From: Prostheceraeus crozeri
Taxonomy: Eukaryota > Platyhelminthes > Polycladida > Euryleptidae
DNA: 64,000 bases
Assembly (NCBI GenBank): GCA_907163375.1
Contig: CAJQUW010003393.1
Coordinates: 1-64,000 of the forward strand
Direction of reading: 5' to 3'
This document shows, one piece after another, positions 10,314 to 18,185 of this stretch (position 1 is its first letter; every line of letters starts with the position of its first letter). The notes beneath the pieces were generated by a model that was not told where the DNA came from, did no database searches, and worked only from the letters and a program-made list of their open reading frames with translations. The position numbers were made by a program, and so were the translations under genes.

Positions 10314-11078
10314 ATGAGTGTAATGTCTTTAAATAAAAAAAAACTTAAATTTAATCATCATCCAAATTTATCTAATAAAGTTTTGTCAGTTATTTGCGGA
10401 AGATCAGGTTGTGGAAAAACGTATCTATTATTTAAAATTTTAACGACTCCAAATTTTTTGGATTATAACAATCTTATAATTTATACAACAACAGCAGAAC
10501 AACCTGTCTATCAATTTTTAAAATATGGATTTGAAAATAATCTTAAAAAAACAGCAATTGCTTCCCTATTCGAAGAATACGAAAAATCTGAATATGAAGA
10601 AGAAATAAGTTCATGGTGTGAGGAAGCAGTAGAAAATAGTCAGTTAGTAGAATCTAATAAAAATAACCATATAAAGATACAATTAATAGATGATAGTGGT
10701 AATATGCAAGATCCTAGTAAACTAGATAAAACAATGAAACATTGTGTAATTTTTGATGATTGTGTTAATGATAGAAATCAGTCAGTTCAGAGAAATTATT
10801 TTACAAGAGGTAGACATAATAACTGTAGTGTATTTTATTTAACACAAAGTATGTATTCATTAGACGGAAGTGTTATTAGAAAGAATGCAAATATATTTAT
10901 ACTATTTGAAATAAATGCAAGAAACTTAAGTGATTTGCTAAGAGATTTATGTATAAGAGATAAAGATGAATTTAAACAATCGTGTAATAATGCTTGGGCA
11001 AAAGATTATGGATTCATTACAATTAATATTGATAAAAAAATTCATGATAGAGTTATCGAAGATTTGTTTACTGAGTAA
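10314..11078 (+). CDS. FtsK/HerA-type (A32-like) packaging ATPase, second copy
   Basis: 254 residues. P-loop GRSGCGKT at residues 29-36, Walker B CVIFDDC at 144-150, GRHNN at 167-170 and a polar sensor LTQS at 176-179. This layout is closest to packaging ATPases of Polinton-like viruses, more so than the one at 2617-3525. An acidic insertion (EEYEKSEYEEEISSWCEEA) sits between the two Walker motifs. By context it is the best candidate for the motor that fills the capsid, but no capsid gene is visible in this element. It is preceded by the 21-bp hairpin array and an AT-only leader. Confidence 0.8.
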   Translation: MSVMSLNKKKLKFNHHPNLSNKVLSVICGRSGCGKTYLLFKILTTPNFLDYNNLIIYTTTAEQPVYQFLKYGFENNLKKTAIASLFEEYEKSEYEEEISSWCEEAVENSQLVESNKNNHIKIQLIDDSGNMQDPSKLDKTMKHCVIFDDCVNDRNQSVQRNYFTRGRHNNCSVFYLTQSMYSLDGSVIRKNANIFILFEINARNLSDLLRDLCIRDKDEFKQSCNNAWAKDYGFITINIDKKIHDRVIEDLFTE

Positions 11079-11293
11079 TAAAAAATATACAACATAGTGG
11101 TATAATATTTTTTTGTTATTATCAGCTTTAATTTTATCTATTTTTTAAAATATAATATTTGAATTTTGTGGTAACATTGGAATACAGCAAAAACATTTTA
11201 CTGAACAAATTATTTTTTTATTGCTTTGTTGTTTGTAATCTTTTCGTTTAAAGTTTTCTCGTTTAAAGTTTTCTCGTTTAAAGTTTTCTCGTA

Positions 11294-12019
11294 TTAAGTT
11301 TTGTTTAATAAAGTTTTGTCTAATAAAGTTTTTAGCTCTTCTAAAAAAATTTTATCATCACTAAAAGTTTTACCATCCTTTTTATTTTTATCATTAACTT
11401 TTTCTGTCTGTGATTGAAATGATATTTGATTTACTTCATTAGCTATTTGATCAAATTTTTCAATCTCATCTAACGTAATAACATTATCATCACATACTCT
11501 TTGAAAGTAGTAATGTAGTTTATCATAGACTTCTTTAATATGTAAATGCTTAGTTTTTAATGATTTTCGTTTCTTAGTTATTAAAGATTTATCTAACATT
11601 GTAGCAAGTGAAGTTGCAAAAACACCCGTACCTGTTAAAGCTGTAGCAACTACTGGAATTACTAAAACACCTGAAGATATAACAATTGTTAAAGCACCTA
11701 AACTTATTGTTAAGAATATGCCAATTCCTTGTGTTACATTCTTAACTTTAGTCCATTTCTTTCTTAATTTTTTATAATGCTCTAATCTTAATAATAATTG
11801 GGATTCCTTATCTTTCATATAACGTACTCTATCTTTGTGTTTTTCAATATTTAATTCACTTATTTTTAATTGAGATAACGAAGGATATATTCTTGAGGTT
11901 CCTTCCATTTTTGTTCCTTCCATTTCTGAAGTTCCTTCCACTTTTGTTTCTTCCATTTTTAAAGAAATATTATTAGTCACATGATATATTTTAAAAACCT
12001 GAAAAACGTCTAAACTCAT
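11294..12019 (-). CDS. Coiled-coil protein with central hydrophobic hairpin
   Basis: 241 residues on the minus strand, convergent with the ATPase. Met22 (MEETKVEG) may be the true start because residues 1-21 are atypical. A run of EGTS repeats is followed by a coiled coil (about 55-90), two adjacent hydrophobic segments (about 98-140, GIGIFLTISLGALTIVISSG and VIPVVATALTGTGVF), a basic helix and an acidic tail. The shape suggests a membrane-active or membrane-anchored protein. Similar architecture occurs in proteins of other animal Polinton-like elements, but I cannot name the family with confidence. Confidence 0.6.
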   Translation of the reverse strand: MSLDVFQVFKIYHVTNNISLKMEETKVEGTSEMEGTKMEGTSRIYPSLSQLKISELNIEKHKDRVRYMKDKESQLLLRLEHYKKLRKKWTKVKNVTQGIGIFLTISLGALTIVISSGVLVIPVVATALTGTGVFATSLATMLDKSLITKKRKSLKTKHLHIKEVYDKLHYYFQRVCDDNVITLDEIEKFDQIANEVNQISFQSQTEKVNDKNKKDGKTFSDDKIFLEELKTLLDKTLLNKT

Positions 12020-12101
12020 GAATTTGAAATTCTCAACTTTTATGATTTTCGGTGTCCGGTTTTAGATGACCTTGAACGGTCATGATTTAAGCAATGAAAA
12101 T

Positions 12102-12137
12102 CGAACCGAAGGTTCTAGGGCTTCGCGCTTCGCCCGA
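12102..12137. repeat. double-hairpin element copy (intergenic)
   Basis: CGAACCGAAGGTTCTAGGGC followed by TTCGCGCTTCGCCCGA. This is the same form as 3584-3618, with the extra TTCGCGC in the second hairpin. Confidence 0.8.
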
Positions 12138-12294
12138 TTGTAATTCTCAAATTTGAGATACTCAACTTTTATAATTTTTAGTGTCCTAGAACGGTCATGA
12201 TTTTCAAGGTAAAAATTGTAATTCTCAAATTTGAGATTTTCAACTTTTATGATTTTCGGTGTCCTGGAACGGTCATGATTTTCAAGGTAAAAAT

Positions 12295-12323
12295 CGAACC
12301 GAAGGTTCTAGGGCTTCGCCCGA
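12295..12323. repeat. double-hairpin element copy (intergenic, identical to polB copy 1)
   Basis: The 29 bases are identical to 4079-4107 inside polB. Exact identity between a coding and a non-coding copy argues for recent copying of the element. Confidence 0.85.
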
Positions 12324-12388
12324 TTGTAATTCTCAAATTTGAGATTTTGAAAAATTTGAAAAACTGGGTATTTTTAAAAACGCCCAAA

Positions 12389-12499
12389 TCGGAGCGAAGC
12401 TCCTCTGGCTTTAGCCGATTTATGAATTTAGGTCTTCATAACCTGAAAAAGGGTTCAAATTCATGAATCGGCTTAAGCCAGAGGAGCTTCGCTCCGATT
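12389..12499. repeat. large snapback hairpin made of two inverted double-hairpin elements
   Basis: The left arm is a double hairpin GGAGC-GAA-GCTCC / TCT / GGCT-TT-AGCC (about 12391-12420). The right arm (about 12469-12498) is its inverted copy. The roughly 45 bp between them are themselves nearly palindromic (ATGAATTTAGG... AAATTCATGAAT). The whole could extrude as a cruciform and may be a replication or recombination site. Confidence 0.75.
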
Positions 12500-12683
12500 T
12501 ATGTTGTTTTTAAAAATACCATTTTTTGAAAAAATGGTACTTTTTGAATGGACTAAATTCATGAATTCAGGTCTTAAAAACCTGAAAAAGGGACTAAATT
12601 CATGAATTTATGTCGTTTTTAAAGATACCAATTTTTTTTTTGACTTGTCCTGTCCTGGAACGGTCTTTTGACCATTACTCGCT

Positions 12684-13205
12684 GTGTCTCATTTTGCAAC
12701 TGCGCCTGCATTGGCTCCTGCTGTTCATCCTTCTATCCATCAGCCATTACTGCGAGCCAATCCGAAGTCAGAAGATTGGTCGTTCTTCAAGAGACAGTTC
12801 CAAAATTATCTGATTATTGTTGACTGTGATGCTGCTAAGAAACTTGCTTATCTACTTAGTTGTGTTGGAGAAAGCGGCTACAATATCTACGATGGGTTGC
12901 CTGACCCGAAAGCAACATACGATGATGCGATTGACCGGTTCGATGAATTCTTTAAAGTACGCTCTAGTCTTTTACTACGACGAAAACAGTTGTTCGAGGC
13001 TAGACAAAACCAGTTCGAGTCTATAGTGGAATTTTCTTGCCGCTTTCGACGATTGATCTCAGAATGTGACTTTGACCCGAAAACAAGAGAAATTCTTCTT
13101 CGAGACATCTTCGTGGTGGGTGTTTCTTCAAGTCAGCTTGGTGAACGTCTCCTCAGTGAAGATGCCAAGTGTTTGACCTTCGAAATTGCGGTGGCACGAG
13201 AGTAG
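12684..13205 (+). pseudogene. gag: gypsy Gag capsid region, 5'-truncated
   Basis: About 173 residues of Gag. The pattern KSEDWSFFKRQFQNYLIIV at about residue 28, then AAKKLAYLLSCVGESGYNIYDGL, and RKQLFEARQ..ESIVEFSCRFRRLISECDF is the usual capsid-domain layout of Ty3/gypsy Gag proteins. There is no good ATG at the start (the first codon is GTG) and the AT-rich element ends immediately upstream, so the 5' end is lost. The ORF ends at 13203 where foreign DNA begins; the zinc-knuckle part of the same Gag resumes at about 35985. Confidence 0.8.
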
Positions 13206-13366
13206 TAAGCAAACGGCGAACACTCGACCGGCGCCCCCCCCCTCTGGAACGGCAGAGTGTCGTGGTCGGCCGCCGTGGTGCTTCGGGTCTGACTCCCCCC
13301 TCTGGAACGACAGAATGTCGTGGTGGACTTGGGCGACCGCCAGGTTTTGACTTGAGGCTATAGTGT
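13206..13366. repeat. GC-rich left edge with short direct repeats
   Basis: Two copies of a phrase close to CCCCCCTCTGGAACGRCAG followed by ARTGTCGTGGT (about 13240 and 13298). It is much more GC-rich than the neighbours and is probably the outermost part of the left arm. No counterpart is seen at the right end. Confidence 0.45.
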
Positions 13367-15244
13367 GTGATGATTTTCGAGAAAACGACAGAGTTAGAAT
13401 TTTGGACGTTTTCGGCTGTAGCGCCCAAAGGAACCATCGGATGGGAAAACGGAGGCCAGATTCTGAATCAGCGTGAAATTCTGCATCGGTATGGTGAGTT
13501 TCAAGTCAATCGGAGAGAAAAAATTTTCAACATTTTTCGAAAAACGACAGAGTTAGAATTTGGGACGTTTTGGTCTGTAGCGCCCAAACGAAGCATCGGA
13601 TGGGAAAACGGAGGCCAGATTCGGATTCAGCGTGAAATTCTGCATCGGTATGGTGAATTTGAACGCAATCGGAGAGAAAAAATTTTCGCTGACGTCCCCC
13701 CCCCTGCGCCAAACTTCCATTTTGCTTCTAGTGGACGGATTTTGTCGTGCAATAGCTCGTTTGAAAGCTAAGAGTAAGAAAAATTCACTGAAAGAATCGG
13801 CTTGTTCATATCTGTCTTCGTTTAGATGTGAGACGCCATTTAAGATTTTGGGACATTGGCGAAAAACGACAGAGTTAGAATTTGGGACGTTTTGGTCTGT
13901 AGCGCCCAAACGAAGCATCGGATGGGAAAACGGAGGCCAGATTCGGATTCAGCGTGAAATTCTGCATCGGTATGGTGAATTTGAACGCAATCGGAGAGAA
14001 AAAATTTTCGCTGACGTCCCCCCCCCTGCGCCAAACTTCCAAATTTGCTTCTAGTGGACGGATTTTGTCGTGCAATAGCTCGTTTGAAAGGTAAGAGTGA
14101 GACAAATTCACTGAAAGAATCGGCTTGTTCATATCTGTCTTCGTTTAGATGTGAGACGCCATTTAAGATTTTGGGACATTGGCGAAAAACGACAGAGTTA
14201 GAATTTTTGACGTTTTGGGCTGTAGCGCCCAAACGAACCATCGGATGGGAAAACGGAGGCCAGATTCGGATTCAGCGTGAAATTCTGCATCGGTATGGTG
14301 AGTTTCAAGTCAATCGGAGAGAAAAAATTTTCAACATTTTTCGAAAAAACGACAGAGTTAGAATTTGGGACGTTTTGGTCTGTAGCGCCCAAACGAAGCA
14401 TCGGATGGGAAAACGGAGGCCAGATTCGGATTCAGCGTGAAATTCTGCATCGGTATGGTGAATTTGAACGCAATCGGAGAGAAAAAATTTTCGCTGACGT
14501 CCCCCCCCCTGCGCCAAACTTCCAATTTTGCTTCTAGTGGACGGATTTTGTCGTGCAATAGCTCGTTTGAAAGGTAAGAGTGAGACAAATTCACTGAAAG
14601 AATCGGCTTGTTCATATCTGTCTTCGTTTAGATGTGAGACGCCATTTAAGATTTTGGGACATTGGCGAAAAACGACAGAGTTAGAATTTTGGACGTTTTG
14701 GGCTGTAGCGCCCAAACGAACCATCGGATGGGAAAACGGAGGCCAGATTCGGATTCAGCGTGAAATTCTGCATCGGTATGGTGAGTTTCAAGTCAATCGG
14801 AGAGAAAAAATTTTCAACATTTTTCGAAAAAACGACAGAGTTAGAATTTGGGACGTTTTGGTCTGTAGCGCCCAAACGAAGCATCGGATGGGAAAACGGA
14901 GGCCAGATTCGGATTCAGCGTGAAATTCTGCATCGGTATGGTGAATTTGAACGCAATCGGAGAGAAAAATTTTCGCTGACGTCCCCCCCCCTCTGGAGAG
15001 CTAGCTTTGATCTTGGCTTCTAGTGGACGGATTTTGTCGTGCCATAGCTCGTTTGAAAGCTAAGAGTAAGACAAATTCACTGAAAGAATCGGCTTGTTCA
15101 TATCTGACTTCGTTTAGATGTGAGACGCCATTTAAGATTTTGGGACATTGGCGAAAAACGACAGAGTTAGAATTTGGGACTTTTTGGGCTGTAGCTTCAA
15201 AACGAAGCATCGGATTGGAAAACGGATTTCAGATTTGGAATTAG
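13367..15244. repeat. left inverted arm of the provirus: tandem repeats (161/322-bp subunits, 483-bp period)
   Basis: The phrase ACGACAGAGTTAGAATT recurs eight times (about 13385, 13546, 13866, 14188, 14349, 14671, 14833, 15157). Spacing alternates between about 161 and 322 bp and gives a 483-bp higher-order period. Long subunits carry an extra block with a CCCCCCCC run and GTGGACGGATTTTGTCGTGC. Copies are almost identical. ORFs in all frames here are repeat artefacts. An inverted, shorter version lies at 35393-35985. Confidence 0.9.
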
Positions 15245-15258
15245 CTTGATGTTATTGT

Positions 15259-15306
15259 CCAATAAGGATCATCATCCAATGAGAATCAAGCATTTCTATA
15301 TAAATA
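15259..15306 (+). promoter_or_regulatory. CCAAT-CCAAT-TATA promoter (rightward)
   Basis: CCAAT boxes at 15259-15263 and 15276-15280 (start-to-start 17 bp) are followed by TATATAAAT at 15297. The ATG-only exon begins 91 bp after the TATA box. The PolB unit has the same build on the other strand (31652-31605), with the same 17-bp spacing. Confidence 0.8.
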
Positions 15307-15396
15307 GCGACCCTTCTACAGTGAGAATCATTCCATCGTTGAATCACACGAGTGACGGACGCATATTTTCTCTCTCTATTCTATTATCCAACTAAA

Positions 15397-16171
15397 ATGG
15401 TAAGTCGCTACTTTCCTCCCTCTCCTCCCTTGAACGTAAACTTAATACAATCTTTTTCATTTTCAGGCATCTACTCCATCTGCTGCACTAGTAGGACAAA
15501 ATGGCGGTCAAACGTTACAAGGTTCGCTACGGTCAGATCATCTACAACTGAGGCCAGTGGAAGAAACAACCAAGGTACATAATCCTACACCGCTACAGCG
15601 TAAATTTAAACAAGTCTTGCGTTATGACGATCATAGCGTAGTACTCCAAACGGGAATGCTCCCTTCAACGGATGTCAAGATAATGCGCAATCAGTATGGG
15701 GACTACATACTGATCCCCGTGAGTCCGTACATTCGCCACCAACTTGATATTATTGAGGAGTACGTGACATTAAATATGGACATTCCTACTCCTCTTGCTC
15801 AAGAGTGGAAGGCTAGAGATGACAAGGATGCTCCCTATAGAAAGATTTGGGATGGTAATCACATTTGCCTACCGGTATCACATTGGTGTACTTACTATAA
15901 GAAGGATGGAGATCATTCAATACCCATCACATGCGACGAGCTCGGAGAAGGTACTTGGGATATCATTTTCAAAGTGAATGGGCTATATTATGGTCGACAC
16001 AAGGATAATAAAATAGTCTCTCTCTCCATGCATATGGAATCCATCCTATATATTCCAAAACCGCCCAACGTGGATGACATAATTGATCAAATCCTTAACA
16101 GCAGTGGTACGAAGCGCAAGTCGGAGAAGAATGCTGCCTCAAAACGCAAATCAAAGAAGGAGAATTACTAG
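15397..16171 (+). CDS. Spliced early protein, candidate DNA-binding protein; ATG exon 15397-15399, intron 15400-15466
   Basis: The first exon holds only the ATG; it is followed by a consensus GTAAGT donor. The intron is 67 bp and ends in TTTTTCATTTTCAG. Exon 2 (15467-16171) is open in the same phase, giving about 235 residues. No family is recognised. The body is alpha/beta with GTWDIIFKVNGLYYGRHKDNK near the C-terminus and a basic tail with two KRKS clusters that looks like a nuclear localisation signal. The position at the head of an early-type unit next to an exonuclease-like gene suggests a replication role such as single-strand binding; that is inference. The promoter is the CCAAT-TATA element just upstream. 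Confidence 0.7.
15400..15466 (+). other. 67-bp intron directly after the start codon
   Basis: GTAAGT at 15400, a pyrimidine-rich tract and CAG at 15464-15466. Removing it joins ATG to GCATCT in frame with the long downstream ORF, and no other start fits the upstream coding extension as well. Confidence 0.8.
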
Positions 16172-16205
16172 TCCTTTCCTAACTCTACCCTATGACAATT
16201 CGCTT

Positions 16206-16331
16206 ATGTGCTTTGAGTGTCTTAGACGTGGTCTTATTAGATACATTTTACTTCTTCGTTGCCATCATATCATTTGTGTATTTTGTCGTGAAAAGCATCG
16301 ATGTAATTCTTCATTTTGTAATATGTTATAG
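16206..16331 (+). CDS. 41-residue cysteine-rich mini-protein, RING/zinc-ribbon-like
   Basis: Starts MCFECLRRG and contains CHHIICVFC and HRCNSSFC. The spaced Cys/His pairs (CxxC, CHH, CxxC, C) look like a small zinc-binding fold. It is too short for certainty, lies between the spliced gene and the exonuclease-like gene, and might instead be the 3'UTR of the former. Confidence 0.4.
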   Translation: MCFECLRRGLIRYILLLRCHHIICVFCREKHRCNSSFCNML

Positions 16332-16364
16332 AACGTTTCCTTAGATGTGTAATTTCCGTTTTAG

Positions 16365-16913
16365 GCTTCTATCATCATTTTTATGGATTGTGAGGGTGAA
16401 CCTGTACAGGAGCTCAGTGCTATTGCTATGAACAATTGGACATATCAGATTGTTAGTGTCTATCATCAACATGCCAACTGCGATCCCAATGTTGATCAAT
16501 GGGCGAGAAAACACATTCATGGACTTAATCTGAAATATTTGCAAGACTATGGCTTTTCTTGTGAGAGTGCTCTTCTTATTGACTTTAAACGATGGTTAGC
16601 TGCTTTCAATGTTATACGCATCTTTTGTAATAATCCTGGTAAGGAGAGGAAAGTATTTCCCAATCTAATCATTGATGATATTTTGCTCCCGCCTTGGGAT
16701 AGTAGAGTGAATCAACATTATCATGAAGTCACGAAACGTTTTAAGGATTTGTGTGTTCCTATTTTGTCTATTCGTTGTAGTAGCTACGTTCATAACCAAT
16801 GCTTCTTTCCTCCTTACCTCAACACTGCCAAAGTCCTGTATGGTTATCATTGCTCGCTGTATGATAGTTACCAGCTGTATCTATTTTATCTCTTTCAAAC
16901 CATTGATTTATAA
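16365..16913 (+). CDS. DEDD-type exonuclease-like protein, probably spliced to the ATG exon at 15399
   Basis: About 183 codons from a splice acceptor (TTTCCGTTTTAG, ending 16364). The downstream phase equals that of the first acceptor, so the exon with only ATG could be joined here as well. Extending the ORF 5' of the internal ATG (16383) supplies a hydrophobic strand IIIF right before MDCEG. That is the DxE motif I of DEDD exonucleases and needs such a strand. Further conserved-looking blocks are ELSAIAM, ALLIDFKRWL (second acidic position) and NQCFFPPY. The final acidic residue is not obvious. It may be a proofreading or recombination nuclease for viral DNA, or a structural relic of that fold. 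Confidence 0.55.
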   Translation, partial: ASIIIFMDCEGEPVQELSAIAMNNWTYQIVSVYHQHANCDPNVDQWARKHIHGLNLKYLQDYGFSCESALLIDFKRWLAAFNVIRIFCNNPGKERKVFPNLIIDDILLPPWDSRVNQHYHEVTKRFKDLCVPILSIRCSSYVHNQCFFPPYLNTAKVLYGYHCSLYDSYQLYLFYLFQTIDL

Positions 16914-16969
16914 TGCATGCTTGTTACCGTTATTCAATAAATGTTACTATGAGAAGAGTTGTTGTTTTC

Positions 16970-16976
16970 ATGCAAT
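16970..16976 (+). promoter_or_regulatory. ATGCAAT, variant of the octamer-like promoter word
   Basis: Lies 31 bp before the ATG at 17001, in the same window as the other six copies (29-46 bp). It has one mismatch to ATGCAAA. Confidence 0.4.
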
Positions 16977-17000
16977 GAATGGGTTAGATAAAGGGCGATC

Positions 17001-17411
17001 ATGTCTTTCTCAAACGACTGCGGAACATTACATTTTCATAGGCAAAGTTTAAAAGGAGCTGTTCAAGATTATGTGATAAATTTTCATAAAGATGAGACCG
17101 ACATCGAAGCAGTGGTCGATGATGCTAGCACTCTATTTCTAGAGTTAATGAATACATTCTCTGATAGCATTATCATGGCGCGATTAGTTGCGAAAATTAA
17201 GTTTAGTCATTTTGGAAAGGAAGAGGTGGAAAGTCGCTCTTTCCATTTTGCTTCTTATTCAATGGAAGCGGTAGATCACCCCGAAGAATTTTTTGAAAGA
17301 CATATGATAAAAATTGCTGAACGTCTTAACGCATTTAATCATCATGGTAGCAGTCTAGTGATTGAAGCGATTTCAGATATTCACATTCAACTTTCCATAA
17401 AGAAAAATTGA
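17001..17411 (+). CDS. Stand-alone copy of the PolB N-terminal domain
   Basis: 136 residues. The sequence pattern SIIMARLVAKIKF, a serine/phenylalanine strand (ESRSFHFASYSMEAV), then DHPEEFFERHMIKIAERLNAFNHHGSSLVIEAISDIHIQLS matches the build of the N-terminal regions of both polymerases: 30.27-30.85 kb, and about residues 147-230 of the AT-rich PolB. It therefore looks like a duplicated accessory domain encoded as a separate gene. A role in replisome assembly or protein priming is possible. An ATGCAAT word lies 31 bp upstream. Confidence 0.55.
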   Translation: MSFSNDCGTLHFHRQSLKGAVQDYVINFHKDETDIEAVVDDASTLFLELMNTFSDSIIMARLVAKIKFSHFGKEEVESRSFHFASYSMEAVDHPEEFFERHMIKIAERLNAFNHHGSSLVIEAISDIHIQLSIKKN

Positions 17412-17413
17412 AA

Positions 17414-17737
17414 ATGCAGTGGTACTTGATTGTAGCACAACTGGTTTTCGAGCTATGTCTGCTCACTCTCGAAGTATATTCCTTCTGTACATGTGTCTAT
17501 TATTTAAAAAAGGCTAGCAAATTCATATCTTCAAAAAGACTTGCTATAGACATCATTAACGGTGAAACTATGTGTTGTGATGTATGTAAGCGAAAGGATG
17601 GAAATGAAAAGCGCATCTGCAAGAGATGTAAGCATGCTTTTTGTCAACGCTGTTTCATACGTAATTGCATTCAACTTTGCAAATGTAATCACTGTGATAT
17701 TGCTAATTTCGAGTGTCACTTATGCCGCAATAGTTAG
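17414..17737 (+). CDS. Membrane-anchored RING-like zinc protein
   Basis: The frame is open from 17408, but the first ATG is at 17414, just after the stop of the preceding gene (17409-17411). There is an N-terminal hydrophobic segment (about residues 4-28), then from about residue 55 CDVCKRKDGNEKRICKRC..FCQRCFIRNC..CKCNHC. This Cys spacing resembles RING or RING-CH ubiquitin-ligase domains with a C-terminal extra zinc cluster. It may modify host membrane proteins; the function is inferred from the domain only. Confidence 0.6.
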   Translation: MQWYLIVAQLVFELCLLTLEVYSFCTCVYYLKKASKFISSKRLAIDIINGETMCCDVCKRKDGNEKRICKRCKHAFCQRCFIRNCIQLCKCNHCDIANFECHLCRNS

Positions 17738-17742
17738 TACCT

Positions 17743-17750
17743 ATGCAAAT
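17743..17750 (+). promoter_or_regulatory. ATGCAAAT promoter word, 46 bp before 17789
   Basis: Exact octamer in a short intergenic gap, directly after the RING-like gene and before the core protein gene. See the corresponding finding for the set. Confidence 0.6.
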
Positions 17751-17788
17751 GTGATAAAGATAGGTTTTCGCAAAGACTAACACGGAAA

Positions 17789-18154
17789 ATGGCGAAACGT
17801 AAAATGACGAAACGTAAAAGTCAAAAGTCTTCAAAGTTTTCTTCAGCCATTCAAGCTCTCCGACGAATGAAAGCAAATCAGCGATACAATGCTATACGAC
17901 ATGCTAACGATAAATTCATTTGTGAAATTATTTCTCATGTGAGGAAGTTGAGGACGAAGAAATTAGCGCCAAAACAACGAAAGTTACTTAAGCGATATGC
18001 TACGAAATTGCGTTTCATCTCCAATCCTAAAGTCACCCTTCAAAGAAAGAGGAAAACTCTAACACAAAAGGGCGGTTTCCTTTCAGCAATACTTCCAATG
18101 ATAGCTCCTGCCGTGGGCAACCTATTGGGTAATATCTTTGGTTCTAAGCGTTAA
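17789..18154 (+). CDS. Basic core/DNA-condensing protein with hydrophobic C-terminus
   Basis: 121 residues, very rich in Lys/Arg over the first 95. A KGGFLSAILPMIAPAVGNLLGNIFG tail resembles the hydrophobic or amphipathic ends of adenovirus-like core and membrane-lytic minor proteins found in Polintons/adintoviruses. It probably binds packaged DNA inside the virion, and the tail may interact with the capsid or membranes. It sits immediately before the packaging ATPase and has its own ATGCAAAT word upstream. Confidence 0.7.
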   Translation: MAKRKMTKRKSQKSSKFSSAIQALRRMKANQRYNAIRHANDKFICEIISHVRKLRTKKLAPKQRKLLKRYATKLRFISNPKVTLQRKRKTLTQKGGFLSAILPMIAPAVGNLLGNIFGSKR

Positions 18155-18156
18155 TT

Positions 18157-18164
18157 ATGCAAAT
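18157..18164 (+). promoter_or_regulatory. ATGCAAAT promoter word, 29 bp before 18186
   Basis: Exact octamer in the 31-bp gap between the core protein stop and the packaging ATPase start. Confidence 0.6.
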
Positions 18165-18185
18165 GTTGAATCTCAAAATAGTAAA

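Larger units (their letters stand above)
12030..12665. repeat. terminal repeat zone of the AT-rich element
   Basis: Tandem copies, partly interrupted, of a unit of about 85 bp containing TTCTCAAATTTGAGAT, CAACTTTTATGATTTTCGGTGTCC and GGAACGGTCATGATTTTCAAGG occur at about 12025, 12140, 12215 and 12330. The phrase GTCCTGGAACGGTC recurs at 12258 and at 12649, next to the first gypsy-like codons. Short palindromes (TACCATTTTTTGAAAAAATGGTA at about 12517) and a repeated AAATTCATGAATT phrase fill 12500-12610. I read it as the right end of the AT-rich element. Confidence 0.65.

Noticed and set aside
1998-11078. Alternative genetic code (TGA = Trp) for the AT-rich element
   Set aside because: Trp is consistently TGG in several genes and only one internal TGA exists, at a place where Trp is not expected.
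13153-15244. Many 60-140-residue ORFs on both strands
   Set aside because: They recur in step with the 483-bp tandem repeat on both strands and are repeat artefacts, as are those at 35393-36014.
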